A DNA stretch of 64,000 nucleotides from Aricia agestis (lineage: Eukaryota; Arthropoda; Insecta; Lepidoptera; Lycaenidae), in contig NC_056418.1 in NCBI RefSeq assembly GCF_905147365.1, positions 10,539,262 to 10,603,261 of the forward strand. Direction: 5' to 3'. Below are positions 1 through 11,200 of the stretch, piece by piece. The translations under genes were made by a program, and so were the position numbers. A model generated the notes under the pieces. The model did not search any database and was not told the origin of the DNA. It worked only from the letters and a program-made list of their open reading frames with translations. Each line of letters starts with the position of its first letter. Within the stretch, counting starts at the first letter, position 1.

Positions 1-1743
1 GGAACCGTTCGAATTTAGTGAAATTACCGAAAAACTTAATATTATGAGAACAGATAAACTTGGTATCACATGTGGAAATAGAAGTTACTGTTACTTAGGA
101 GAGCTAGCTGAAGTTGAAGAAGCTTTAATTAAATATACAGTTTCAAAATTATTAAAGAAAAATTACCTTTTAATATCTGTTCCTGATATTTTACCTCATG
201 CTGTCTTAAAAGGCTGTGGCATGTCACCAAATAGTAATAGGACACAGGTTTGTAATTTTTAGAAAAGTTACCAAAGAAAAAAAAGTATATAAAGTCTATG
301 AGTCTGATAAAGGAAATTATTATTTAGTCTAAACTTAATTAACAATATAAGTTAATTTTTAAAACCTTCTAAGAATCACGATAATTTGTGAAATACCATC
401 CTAATTAGATTTTATGTGCTTAGTTCCTTCAATATGTATTGTTACCAATGTGATATAGAAATTAAATAATATTTGTAGATATATGCCTTGGACCCTACTC
501 TCCATGGTCCCGATTTATATTTATCTGGTACTGCTGAAATGTCATTAGCTGGCTTGCTTATGAACAGTATCCATGAAATAAAAAAATTACCATTGAAACT
601 TGCGGCCGTCAGCAGATGCTACCGTGCAGAAACATCAAGCGTTGTTGAGGAACGTGGAACATACAGGTAATCTGAATGATGGTACTTAAAAAACAGCAAT
701 ACTGTGTCTTTATCTGTCAGGCAATATTACAAGCACAAGTACAAATATATTTGAATAAACAGGGTGCATCAATTTACTAAGGTGGAGATGTTCACTGTTA
801 CAACTCCAGATCACTCTGACCAAATGTTAGAAGAAGTGAGGAAAACTCAAGAAGAATTGTTCACCGAATTGGGGCTCTACATGCGAGTTTTAGACATGCC
901 ACCTCATGAGCTAGGTGCTCCAGCGTACAGGTATTGTAACAATCGTGAGACACAAATAAATTATGCTCTTCTAAGTTTCCCGTGACATGAATAAGGGTTT
1001 CAGCACACATATCAACTCGAAAAGGGATCAGCACCATATCGTCTCGAGCCGTTCAATATTGTTTGTATGAAACTCCCTACTGCAACGCACACCAAGGGGA
1101 ACCGTAACGTAATCGCCTAGCCTCGGAACAGGCTTCAAACCGGGATGCGACACATGGTCAACTAGCAATCCCCCCGCTTTCCCGAGCCGTAAGCGAGGTG
1201 TCGCCTAGCCATAGCCAAGTTGACGTGCAGGCACTACTGATACATTTAGGTTATGTGCATACGTTAGGTTGACGCCTGGTTGACGGCGAGGTGAAAGTGA
1301 CAATCCCTTTCCGAGTTGATATGTGTACTGTGACCTTTAAACCTTTTCAGTATGTAAATCCTTAGAGTTGTTCTACAAAAATATAAAATTTTATTACATA
1401 ACTTTCAAATATTTTACTCAGGAAATACGACATTGAAGCCTGGATGCCGGGAAGAAAAAACTTTGGAGAAATATCTAGTTGCAGTAATTGCACAGACTAT
1501 CAATCAAGGAGACTTAATATAAAATATATAGATGGAAATACGAAGAGTTTTGTGCACACTTTAAATGGCACAGCTTGTGCTATACCCAGAATGTTGATAG
1601 CTCTAGTAGAGACACATCAAGACACCAAAGGTATGGCAAGAATTGCCATACCAAAAGTTTTACAACCATATTTAAATGGTAAAGAGTACATAGGTAAAAA
1701 CAAATCTATACCAAAGTTGAAAATATTGAAGTTGAAAAAATAG
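1..1743 (+). CDS. SARS2: Mitochondrial seryl-tRNA synthetase, 3' part
   Basis: Class II seryl-tRNA synthetase, which charges tRNA-Ser, here of the mitochondrial type. The 5' end lies outside the window. Exons 1-247 (frame from base 2), 479-666, 763-930 and 1422-1743 join in phase through GT/AG sites and end at TAG. Visible landmarks are the class II motif 2 region CYRAETS...ERGTYRVHQF, spread over exons 2 and 3, the AYRKYDIEAWMPG block across the third intron, and motif 3 (NGTACAIPRMLIALVE). The TACA-PR form of motif 3 resembles mitochondrial rather than cytosolic enzymes. The N-terminal tRNA-binding arm is not covered. The insect paralogue SLIMP is an alternative, but the conserved motif 2 and motif 3 arginines favour an active enzyme. 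It converges on KRR1, with 413 bp between stop codons. Confidence 0.9.
1001..1330. mobile_element. MITE in SARS2 intron 3
   Basis: A 330-bp non-coding element with inverted ends: CAGCACACATATCAACTCG at the left matches, inverted and with few mismatches, CGAGTTGATATGTGTACTG at the right, and the AAAGGGAT/ATCCCTTT that follows extends the match to about 28 bp. It fills most of the 491-bp intron, which otherwise has normal splice ends. No transposase and no clear target duplication were seen. Confidence 0.75.
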
Positions 1744-2156
1744 AAATATATCATGTTCTTCTAATTATTGTTTTGTTATTTACTATTTACATAGGCTGGC
1801 TAGTATTCAATATTTTGAACTTTAGTTTTTTCCGGTAATTTAATATAAAATATTTGATTTCATACAACCAGATCTGTTTATCCATGTTTATAAACTATAC
1901 AGTAATAGACAATAATAATCATAAAGAATTCAAACTTTATTCACAATATTTAAAATTTATTACAGTTCATTATTATAACTGTAACAAGTAGCAAAAACTA
2001 TATCCTGTTCTGTAAAAAGTAAAATGAAGCATAATGACAATTTCATAAAAAAGGTGTATCTTCATAGTAAAGTATTAATTATTATATTAACATTTTAAAG
2101 TTGACACATATGCTTGTTAAACATTCAAGTCTTTTGTGAATAATTAATTTATTAAA
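1744..2156. other. Convergent intergenic spacer SARS2/KRR1
   Basis: AT-rich spacer between two convergent stop codons. On the minus strand, AATAAA occurs at 2148-2153, almost touching the KRR1 stop, and again at 1936-1941, which leaves a more usual 3' UTR. No other gene was seen. Confidence 0.6.
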
Positions 2157-3170
2157 CTATCCTTTTTTGTTAAATTTAGAAGCCTTTTTAACTTTTGCTT
2201 TGAAAGACTTCAAATCAATTGATGATTCTGCCGGTTTTTCAGTATGTACCTTTTCCTGGGGTGGAATAAAGTCCTTCTTGCGTTCCTCCTCCTTTGACTT
2301 CTTAGCTTGTACCTGCTTCTCTTCTTTCTCGTGCCTCCTCTTAGCTCTCTTTTGCTCATCTTTAAGGAAATATTCACCAGTTGCCAACTCCTTGTCAATT
2401 TTACTTTCAGGTTGTGGTGGCGGGAAAGGTGTGTACGGCTTCTTTTTGACTTTATTCTTAGGTTGTTTTCGTGGAACGTTTTTACTTTTAAAGGATGGTA
2501 GAAATCTGTCCCAACTTTCGTTTTTAAGCCTCGGATCTTTCATTAATTCTCGTTTTATCATAAGACTTTTGATATTATACATGGGATGTATATTTTTCAT
2601 TGTGTCTTCAACTATTCTTCTCACCTGAATGAGTCCTTTGTATGGCCCCACTGCAGCCACAGTGTTCCCTTGTACTAGAACATAGCATTCGGTTAATAAT
2701 TCAATAGACTTGAGGGTAACGCCATTGGGGCCGATTAACCTTTGACGTCTCTTTAAAAATGTCTCCTTTTTTCTACAAAAGGAATTGATTTTTATTATGT
2801 CACATCCTATTTCATCGTCTAATACTCTGACTGCTTGCTCGAACGGTACGCTACGTGAAAGGAGTTTCATAAGGTCTCTCGCTTTTATGATAATGTATGG
2901 ATCCCAGGTTTTCCTAGTCGTTTTCACAGTCAAACTTCCTTCTATTAGGTCCAACTCTGCTACTAAATGGTGTTCCTTTAATACTTTTTGGACAAGCGGC
3001 CAGCACTCTTTCAAGTACTGCTCTCGGTATTTAGGAAACAACGTTGCAAATTTACTTTCCTCTAGCAAACCATGTGGGTTATCCTTCTCCGTAAACTTTG
3101 GAATCTTCATGGCCCAAGCATTTTCAATTGGGCCTTCTACTTTCTCATCTTCGGAATCGAGGTTGTCCAT
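2157..3170 (-). CDS. KRR1: KRR1 small-subunit processome component (dribble)
   Basis: Nucleolar KH-domain protein needed for early pre-rRNA cleavage and 40S assembly. A single uninterrupted exon of 337 codons, close to the roughly 345 of fly dribble, so it looks complete. The start is the ATG at 3170 (MDNLDSEDEK), with A at -3 and G at +4. The open frame runs nine codons further to 3197, but begins there with TTG, so that is not a start. The N-terminal ENAWAMKIPKF...NPHGLLEESKF block, the central KH region with the KRRQRLIGPNGVTLKSIELL signature, and the lysine-rich tail are all family hallmarks. Esf1 in this window acts in the same processome, but the two are 20 kb apart, so co-regulation is not implied. 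Confidence 0.95.
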   Translation of the reverse strand: MDNLDSEDEKVEGPIENAWAMKIPKFTEKDNPHGLLEESKFATLFPKYREQYLKECWPLVQKVLKEHHLVAELDLIEGSLTVKTTRKTWDPYIIIKARDLMKLLSRSVPFEQAVRVLDDEIGCDIIKINSFCRKKETFLKRRQRLIGPNGVTLKSIELLTECYVLVQGNTVAAVGPYKGLIQVRRIVEDTMKNIHPMYNIKSLMIKRELMKDPRLKNESWDRFLPSFKSKNVPRKQPKNKVKKKPYTPFPPPQPESKIDKELATGEYFLKDEQKRAKRRHEKEEKQVQAKKSKEEERKKDFIPPQEKVHTEKPAESSIDLKSFKAKVKKASKFNKKG

Positions 3171-3197
3171 AGTTGTAATTATAAAGTTGTATTTCAA

Positions 3198-3420
3198 CAG
3201 AAGATCACATCATTTTGCAGGTTATATAGCAATGCAATGTAGACAGTAGACTTTAATATATTTTTTGTAAACAAGTCGCAATTCGCTGTCCTCGCTGTCG
3301 CAAACCGCAGGTGACAACTGACAGATCAGTTCACTCGGTTGTCACTTGTCATTGTCAAACGCATAGTCAAACGTCACTTTTTGTTTTTTCCTCAAAATAG
3401 CGATACGGTCATAGACTTTT
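3198..3420 (-). promoter_or_regulatory. KRR1 5' flank rich in TGTCA motifs
   Basis: Putative promoter of KRR1. Between about 3310 and 3380 it holds a cluster of TGTCA/TGACA words in both orientations (TGACAACTGACAG, GTTGTCACTTGTCATTGTCAA). Similar clusters lie just 5' of TRIAP1 and Spt4. No TATA box is obvious. Its function is inferred from position only. Confidence 0.35.
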
Positions 3421-3699
3421 ATAGAGGATACGGTATACGGCTAAATAATGGGTTGTGAATGAGGGATTTTCCCTTTTTTTATAATTTGATTGTCAAACAG
3501 TTTCCATTTTAGTAACTAGATGGCGTATGGGTAGACAACTATCGGTAATACCAGGGAATACCATCAATAATTGCTACAAAACTGGGCAAAAGAATGATAA
3601 AACTTGATACATTTCAATTTGAAAAAGACGCAATAATATTCCAATGAATAGGATAATAAAGTTATTATAACGATGTTTTAGCTAAAATTCACGGAAGAA

Positions 3700-3935
3700 A
3701 TAGCCCCATTTACCGATATTCAAACCAAATGTCACAGGAATAATACATTTTGGTTTTGACCACATCTTACCTGCACTTGTGCAAGATAACGGATATTTAA
3801 TGGCTAATATTTTACCAATAATGAATAATAAGAACCCAAACAACACAATTTGGGAAAAAATAATAAAAACCACACCAACAATAAAAAGTAGAAGAAGTTT
3901 GAAAGTGACATGCCCGCCAAAACTCTTTCAGTTGT
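3700..3935 (-). repeat. Repeat W, partial copy (W4), upstream of KRR1
   Basis: Decayed fragment of the dispersed W repeat. The stretch around CACTTGTGCAAGATAACGGATATTTAATGG matches W2 at about 32730 in the same direction. The end carrying the 16-base block is missing. It is oriented in the sense of KRR1, 0.5-0.8 kb upstream of that gene. Confidence 0.55.
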
Positions 3936-3940
3936 CCCCC

Positions 3941-4826
3941 GCGTTCCAGATGACGTTAGAAACGCTCACGCTCAAGACCGTAGTTTTTCCCGTTCCACTA
4001 GCTTGTGAGCGTTAGTGATACAAACCCAAGTGGAACGGATTATGGATCGTTTTGAGCGTTTTGAGAAAAGTTTAAAAAAAGAACTATATTTTTTTTATAC
4101 CTAGGTACATTGAACCGAACTTGGATATTACGATCCTTTTCTTCAAGTCGTAAATAAAAGTAATTTTATTGTTTATAGTTACATTTATTTTAATAAAATA
4201 TGTAGGTACATAATATTATATTTGTTTCGTTTTTAGTATTACATTTTTTTACTTAAGTAATCATATTTTAATATAGTTAAACTTTTATTATATTTGAGTT
4301 TTCACATTGAATCATATTTTAATAACAAAACCACATATTTTGAATATTGACTATTGTCACAATATACATATAAACGTTAGGTAACAATACCGCTTAATGC
4401 TTAGTCAAGTACGAGTAAGTCAACAGGTATAGGAGAGATGAAAATTATTAATTATTATATTTTATAAGAAATCATTTGACCTTTCATTTAAAACAATTTA
4501 TTTGCCAATCAAAATATTTCATTAAGTGTTATTTAATTTATTTAATTAAAATATTATTTGTAATGAAATAATATTATAAAGTTTTTTTGTCTCTACTCTC
4601 TCCTGAACACTTTCCGAACATGGCTTTCGCGATATAGTTACGTTAAAATTAAAAAAAAAACTAGAACGCCCACTTTGACCCATCTTCGTCAAGGGTCGTT
4701 TTGAGCGAAAATGATGACGTCATGAGTGACGTCATAGCCGCGATTAAAACGACCCCGGTCGCCAAAGGGAACGGCAGAAGGGGACGTTTTGAGCGTTTTG
4801 GTCAAAATTAACGTCATCTGGAACGC
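3941..4826. mobile_element. Non-autonomous inverted-repeat element, 886 bp
   Basis: Bounded by perfect inverted ends: GCGTTCCAGATGACGTTA at 3941-3958 and its exact complement at 4809-4826. The subterminal regions repeat words like GTTTTGAGCG (near 4050, 4690 and 4785), as transposase-binding sites often do. The interior is very AT-rich, with no ORF. The superfamily could not be assigned. Confidence 0.75.
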
Positions 4827-5619
4827 AGCCGTCAAGTTTCAGTTTGACAAGTTTTTATTATGTCAGCGTGTTCCTAAACTATTACCAGTGTACTGGTCTA
4901 ATCGCTTAGGCCAATGATCGCTTAGGTTTAAGATATTTTGATTTATGTCACACTTGACAGTACACTGATATTTTTTGGAAACACAACCCATATGTAGTCA
5001 GTGATGCCAACCTGCAGATAGAATCAGATCGGTGAGGAACCAATAGAAAATCTAGAAGTGTCTATTCTTACGCCATCTAGTTGAGATTGTTAAAATTAAA
5101 ATTAAAAATTATAAATGAAAATCCCTCGTTGTGATCTGGGTCATGGGTGCACTGTAGACCGTAGACGGTAGGTAGTGCACCCACCGAGGTCCGAGAGTCG
5201 AGACGAGCCATAAACATTTTAGTTACAATATTTTAGCATACAATAATTTCTTATATTTTATGTACCTACAACTTACAAGTATATATATTTGAAGACATGA
5301 GTGGATGAAGGGTGTAAATAACAATTCAAAAACTGTAATTTCTTTGCATATAATATAGAGGCTTTAAGACCGGGAAAATTATGGGTGTTTTCCAAAGCAT
5401 TATCTATGCGCATTATGCAGCATAATGCTTAGCGTGCCTTCATATTAACGAGCAGCGCGATAGCCGCGCGACTCTCTTTGGTATAGAAGTCGTGCTGCTG
5501 CCGCACTACTAGCGACATAGTAAAAGGAGGGGAAGTAAGTTATCTTCATACAAAAGCACCGCGCGCGGCTTGTATGTGTGCGCCATAGTATCAATGCGTC
5601 GCGTCGCCACGTACGGCAC

Positions 5620-5683
5620 ACAACAAAATCTCGGCGAGTTTTAGAGGCTGGTACCAGACTGGTACCGCCGAGATTTTGTTGTG
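5620..5683. repeat. Inverted repeat, 18-bp arms
   Basis: CACAACAAAATCTCGGCG near 5620 pairs with CGCCGAGATTTTGTTGTG ending near 5683, with two GGTACC sites between. The surrounding 5440-5700 is GC-richer than its neighbours. It may be a small foldback element. No gene was seen between 4830 and 5837. Confidence 0.55.
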
Positions 5684-5837
5684 TCAACTACAGCACCGCT
5701 TTGCACAATCGAGACTTTCAGAAGTAGTGCTTTCGCTTGATGCGTGCAATGGCAACTGTGACAGAAAATTAGCATTGATCAAAATGTTTTATTTTTATTA
5801 AGTATCATTTAATATTATTAATTGTTAATGGACCTGG

Positions 5838-6707
5838 ATCCCAGAAGGATTTAGACATAACTTACTTTCTGATGGATGAAACCATCACTAATTCACTAAT
5901 TTTTAATGTGAAGCGACAACAATACAATTACGACGAGGTAAATAGTGCTCTCTCAAAAATAGTACAATGGTTTAATGCTAATAATTTACTATTAAATTCT
6001 AACAAAACGAAATGTTTAAAATTCAGTTTGCCAAATGTTAGGCAAGTACAAACCAATGTACTATTAAATGATGAGAAAATGAAATTAGTGGACACCACAG
6101 TTTTCCTAGGTATAACTTTAGACAGTAAATTACAGTGGAGTCCGCATATTGCAAATCTGGCGGATAGGCTCAGTTCTGCAGCATATGCTGTTAAAAAAAT
6201 CAGAGAAATAGCTGATGTAGAAACAGCGCGACTTGTTTACTTTAGTTACTTCCACAGCATTATGTCCTATGGAATCCTTCTATGGATAAATGCAGCGGAC
6301 ATTAATGCAATATTCGTGCTGCAGAAGCGAGCGATACGTTCTATTTATAAGATGTTATCGTATGAATCCTTAAGAGAAAAGTTTAAGGAAATAAATATTC
6401 TGACCGTCGCATCTCAATACGTCTTGGATAATGTACTGTATGTAAGAAAGAACTTAAATAATTTAAAAAAGAATAGCGACAATCATTGTATTAACACTAG
6501 GAATAAGAACAAATTAGAAATACCAGTGATCAGACTTAGCAAAGTCAGTAAATCTTTTAAAGGCCAGTGTATACGCCTGATAGAATCCCAGAAAACGTTC
6601 AAAATCTCTCTATCAATAAATTTAAAAAAGTAGTAAAAGAACGTTTGTGTACTAAAGCTTATTATAAAATTAATGATTTCATCGACGACAACACACCTTG
6701 GAAATAG
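5838..6707 (+). pseudogene. 5'-truncated non-LTR retrotransposon (Jockey/CR1-like RT)
   Basis: C-terminal part of a LINE reverse transcriptase and its downstream region. An open frame runs 5872-6633, including VQWFNANNLLLNSNKTKCLKF and FLGITLDSKLQW, typical of the RT thumb. The sequence begins at what should be the YADD catalytic motif, which reads MDE here, so it is dead. The reading continues in another frame from about 6560 to a stop near 6707 (KKVVKERLCTKAYYKINDFI), which implies a frameshift. 5' truncation with 3' integrity is the usual product of LINE insertion. Confidence 0.85.
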
Positions 6708-6781
6708 GATGGTTCTTACAGGCTACTAGAATATTTTTTTTTTGTAATTCCTGTTGTAAATAGCTCGAAGTCATAATATTG

Positions 6782-6902
6782 TTGCAGTTCGACAAGGATT
6801 TAAATGAACGTCGCGAGAAAAGGAACTAACGCTGTTTTCATACAAAAACGTCATTTTGACAGTTCTCCATTTTACCAGTATTCATTTAAAGCCTTGGTGC
6901 AC
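6782..6902. mobile_element. MITE family A, copy A2
   Basis: About 120 bp with imperfect inverted ends beginning TTGCAGTTCGACAAGGAT and ending ATTTAAAGCCTTGGTGCA. It matches copy A1, nested at about 37925-38060, including the internal GTTAGTTCC and TACAAAAACGTCATTTTGACAG blocks (inverted in one copy). Confidence 0.6.
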
Positions 6903-6949
6903 TATATATGTTCTAAATTGTAATTTTCCATCTTTTTAGTAAAAGATGG

Positions 6950-7060
6950 CCCCGTGCGAGTTTCTTACGCCGGGTTAGTTCCCGAACCGGTGGTAGGCAC
7001 CGTAGTATCGACGTTCGGAAAAGTTTTTGTAAAAAAAATACTCTGAATAAAAATATTTTG
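6950..7060. repeat. Retroelement 3'-tail repeat (copy 1)
   Basis: GTGCGAGTTTCTTACGCCGG followed by GTAGTTCCCGAACCGGTGGTAGGCA-type sequence and an AATAAA-rich tail. The same block recurs at 22226-22330. I recognise it as a common lepidopteran retroelement 3' end, but could not assign the parent element. Confidence 0.55.
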
Positions 7061-7319
7061 ATTTGGTTTGATAGGTTCTTAGTAGTGCCTCGTGTACTTA
7101 GAATACCTGCGAATTTGTGTAGCTCTACGTGTGACACCTGGTTAGGTACCAGGTATCAAAGTGGACTAAAAATTAGTGTTACTTTATATATAATTTGTAG
7201 AATATTATTCTGATAGTATCATGTAGTGCAATACTCTTTTCAGTAACTAAAACTTTTATCAGCCAGCAGCAGCAGCAGCAGTTTAAAAAATGTTACTTAT
7301 TATCAAAATATTAATAAAA

Positions 7320-7740
7320 TAAGTAGAAGAAGAGTTTTGTCGGGAATGTGAAAGAGTGATGTTGTGTTTTTGTAATATTTTCCTAAAATTGTGTTAATGG
7401 GGTTTTTAATGTGTAATATTGGTAGGATATTAACCATTAGATATTCGTTATCGTGCACAAGTGCAGGAAAGTGATGCAATATCCAGAAACGAGCTATTTT
7501 GTATTCCCTCCAAAACTCCATCGAAAGTTTCAGTAAAGCGTCTACCACTTTACTGAATCGACCGACTTGACTCCTTCTCTGTATTGACTTTTTACTTCGA
7601 CTTTGACTAGACTTTTGACCTGACGATATAAAGAAACGATGCTGAAAATTGTATGCAACAAATAACAATACTGTTTTCCCGCCATTTATAATACTTGACA
7701 CTGGCCGTGGTTTTTAATATAGCCGAAGTGCCATAATAAG
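7320..7740 (+). repeat. Repeat W, copy W1, upstream of Dnmt1
   Basis: Near full-length copy of the roughly 420-bp W repeat. It starts GAGTTTTGTCGGGAATGTG and ends with the conserved block ATAGCCGAAGTGCCAT at 7719-7734, followed by an A-rich run. It contains the hairpin TTCAGTAAAG...CTTTACTGAA. Same strand as Dnmt1, with 531 bp between the block and the Dnmt1 ATG. Homologous to W2, W3, W4 and W5. Confidence 0.7.
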
Positions 7741-8265
7741 AAAAGAAGAAGAAGAAGACATCACTTGTAGTAATTTCGGCTTTCGCGCGTAATTATTGAC
7801 ATTAATCATTATACTAGTAGTCTGTGTTGACCTTAAAATTTGAATATATATCGTCTGAATATAATATGTGGGACAAGAAATAAGAGTCTGCTCACTTTTA
7901 TATGAAATTCTATGCCACAGATGCGCTTTCAAACGTATTAGAGTAAGAACGCTGAACGATTTATTTTGTGCATATTAATTTGTCTTTAATTGGCATAAAG
8001 TCCATGCGTCGATATACATTGGATATACATATAAATTGTAACACATTATAATACTTCTAATTCTACATAAGTACTATAATTTACCTATAGGCTATACCTA
8101 ATAAATAATAATAATCATTACTCTTTTTTTGGTTTCAGATTCACCCTAGCTAAAAATTTTATAAAAAAAAAACATGAGATTCTGCTTACTTGTATACCTA
8201 ATAATCTTTTGAAATAAAGGTTTCAAAATATAAATTAATATCCAGAGAGAATTTATTCTGAAACC

Positions 8266-11200
8266 ATGAGCAATCCAAGTACAAAAAGAAGTAGAAGCCC
8301 TTCTGAAGAAAATCTGAAATCTGTATGTACTTACATTCATTTCTTACAATCCAAAAATTCTCGTGTCATGGTGTTTGTGTGCGAACTCCTCCAAAAAATC
8401 TAAAAATTCTCGTGTCACGGTCTTTGTGCGCGAACTCCTCCAAAACGATATTAACCCATCAATCCCCAAGTCGCATAACAATTGAAAATCTATTGTCTGC
8501 GATACCCATGATGGAGGTGTTAATGAAAATTTGTGTATGATGATGATGATTGAGATGGTACATCGAGGAAGTTGATTCCTATGCAATTGACATTATTTGG
8601 TCGAATATGTCAATTCAATGTTATTTGGTCGAATATGTCAATTCAATGTTAATTGTGATCTGTCAGCTGGGTTTGACGTAACACAACCAAACTACTTAGG
8701 TCCCCGATTTGCATAGGAATCAACTTCTCTGATAGTACATTTGTTAGGCCCAAGAATAGGTTCTTATCTACTTTTTATATTGATACTAGAAATAAAAGAC
8801 ATCCATCTAAGACAACAAATCATTTCTTTAATGTTTAAATTTAGAATTTTATTTGTCTACCACCTTAAATTACAAGTATAATTTTAATGATAATAAGACA
8901 TTATATTTAAAACTACTTATTATATATTATGTTGATAAATATTTCAGAAAAAAGTAAAACTAGCTGAAGACTCACCATGTGATAGCACAAGTGAAGACGA
9001 AGAGAAAATAGAAATATCACCAAATAATACAGAAGACAAATGTCACAAGGATAAAGATAAAAATGGCTTAGAGGATAACTTGAACAATAATGTAATAAAC
9101 AACATACATTCTAATATAAACGAAGACCAAGAGAAGCTAAACCAAGAAAAATGTAATATTTGCGGCCAATACCTTAATAACTCAGATATTTTATACTTTC
9201 AAGGGCATCCTCAAAATGCAATTGAGGAATTTGTAGCTTTGACACATGAGAAACTTGTATTATCATCTGGTATGTATTTATTAAAACTATTGCACTTTTG
9301 CAATTTTGAAATAAACAATTATTATTATATTACTAACTTCTATTAATATATTTTTAATAGGTGATGAAGGAGACATTATGGAGAGACCGCAAACAAATAT
9401 AACAGGGTTTTCAATATTTGATGAACAGGGCCATTTATGTCCGCTCGACGGAGGCCTTATAGAGAGTGATGTTAGGATATTCATGTCGGGATATTTGAAA
9501 TCAATTTGCTCAGACTCTCAAGAGATTGATGAAGAATCAATTCCCGTGAAAGATGTTGGTCCCATCATTGAATGGTATGGCATATAAATTATAATAACTT
9601 TATGATTTTTTATTTAATGAAAGTTGTCTGTTCAACTTTCATTAAATAAAAATCATTAAATTCTAATATTATGTAAAAATAAATGTTGAATTGAAACTAG
9701 CTATTAACAAATATTCTTATACACAACTTTAGATCTCCTGCTGAACCAGAGGCATGTTGAAGTCGCTGTGTAGTTGTTTGTTGGTTATATACCAAGGTGC
9801 GTCTGTTATCATACAAAGAACTTTTGATTGAAAACGTTGGAGGATTCCAATATTAGATTTGGCTGCAGTTCTCCATAGCTCAACATATGACCATATTGGC
9901 TTTAAAATATTATTGTAAAGCAAGAGTTTGTTTTCTAGCGATACTTGGGATTTTCGGGACATTAGCCAGTGTAAGTTTCTTAGTCGTAAGCCGAGTGCCA
10001 ATCTCTTGGTAAAGATGTGCTTTTTCCAAGCGTTTTGTCCAGGTATAAGCCTAAGTAGCGTACTTCGTCACTTTGTGAGATTTCAATGTCATTGAGCTTG
10101 ACCGGAGGACATGTACAGTTGATTAGGTTTTATTTGCCTTGATACGCTTATAGCCACGTAGCCATAGTGATATGTCGTTGGGACTACTTTGCAGTTTAGT
10201 GGATGATTGCTCTGGGTTTTCATGTGTTGCCAGGATTGCAGTGTCATCAGCGAATGTCCCACTATGACATTTTTATTGACTGGGAGGTCAGGGAGGGAGG
10301 TATGTATAGATTAGGTATAGGATAAGCCCCATGACGCTGCCCTGTAGAACACCTGCCTCAATATCGTATAACAAGGACCTTTCATTACCACATTTAACAT
10401 AGAAGTGCCGATGTATTAAATAGGATTTTATTAATTTATAATAGTTTAGAGGAAGGGTTTTCCGTATTTTGTACACAAGCTTTCTTGCCATACCCTATCA
10501 AAGGCTTGGAATATATCCAAGAAAGCTGCAGAGCAGTATTTTTTATGTTCAAAAGTGATATTAATGCCATTTACAATCCTGTGTACTTGTTCTGTAGTTC
10601 GGTGGACTTCTCTTAATCCAAATTGATGTAGTGGTATTATTTGTGAGTGCTCTATTTCAGATAGTAGCCTTTTTAATAACAGAACTAGCTATTTGACCGA
10701 ACTTTGCTCGGTATTCGATGAAAATGACATTTTCTAAAAATGATTCCTAGCTAGATCGATTTATCGCCCCCGAAACCCCCTATATACTAAATTTCATGAA
10801 AATCGTTGGAGCCGATTCCGAGATTCCAATTATGCTCGTTTAAAGATATAAGATTTTTAGAACCTTAGATGATATTGGTAGCAGACTAATAGGACGGTAG
10901 AATGTCACAATTTTCTGGTTCCTTTCGAGGTTTAAGAATTAGAATTATTTCGGCTGTTTTCTACTGCTCTGGGATGAATTCAACTTTCAAGTCTCAAGTG
11001 GCATTAAACAGTTGTGTGAGAAAAGTCTCACACAATTGTTTAATGCTCTTCTACAACTTTTGCTGCAATAAATTAACATACATATTTTAAATTTTAGGTA
11101 CATCCATGGTTTTGATGGTGGTACAAAAAACTGTATCACATTATCAACAGAATTTGGTGAGTACAACCTTCAAAAGCCCAGCACAGAATACACTCCATTA

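Noticed and set aside
2167..3249. Plus-strand frames of 153-154 codons opposite KRR1
   Set aside because: Antisense of a clearly conserved coding region; hydrophobic shadow of lysine-rich codons.
7263..7281. CAG repeat
   Set aside because: A short non-coding microsatellite of six units; unremarkable.
7303..7701. 132-codon minus-strand frame
   Set aside because: Lies inside repeat W1 on the strand opposite to the element's tail; the other W copies break the frame.
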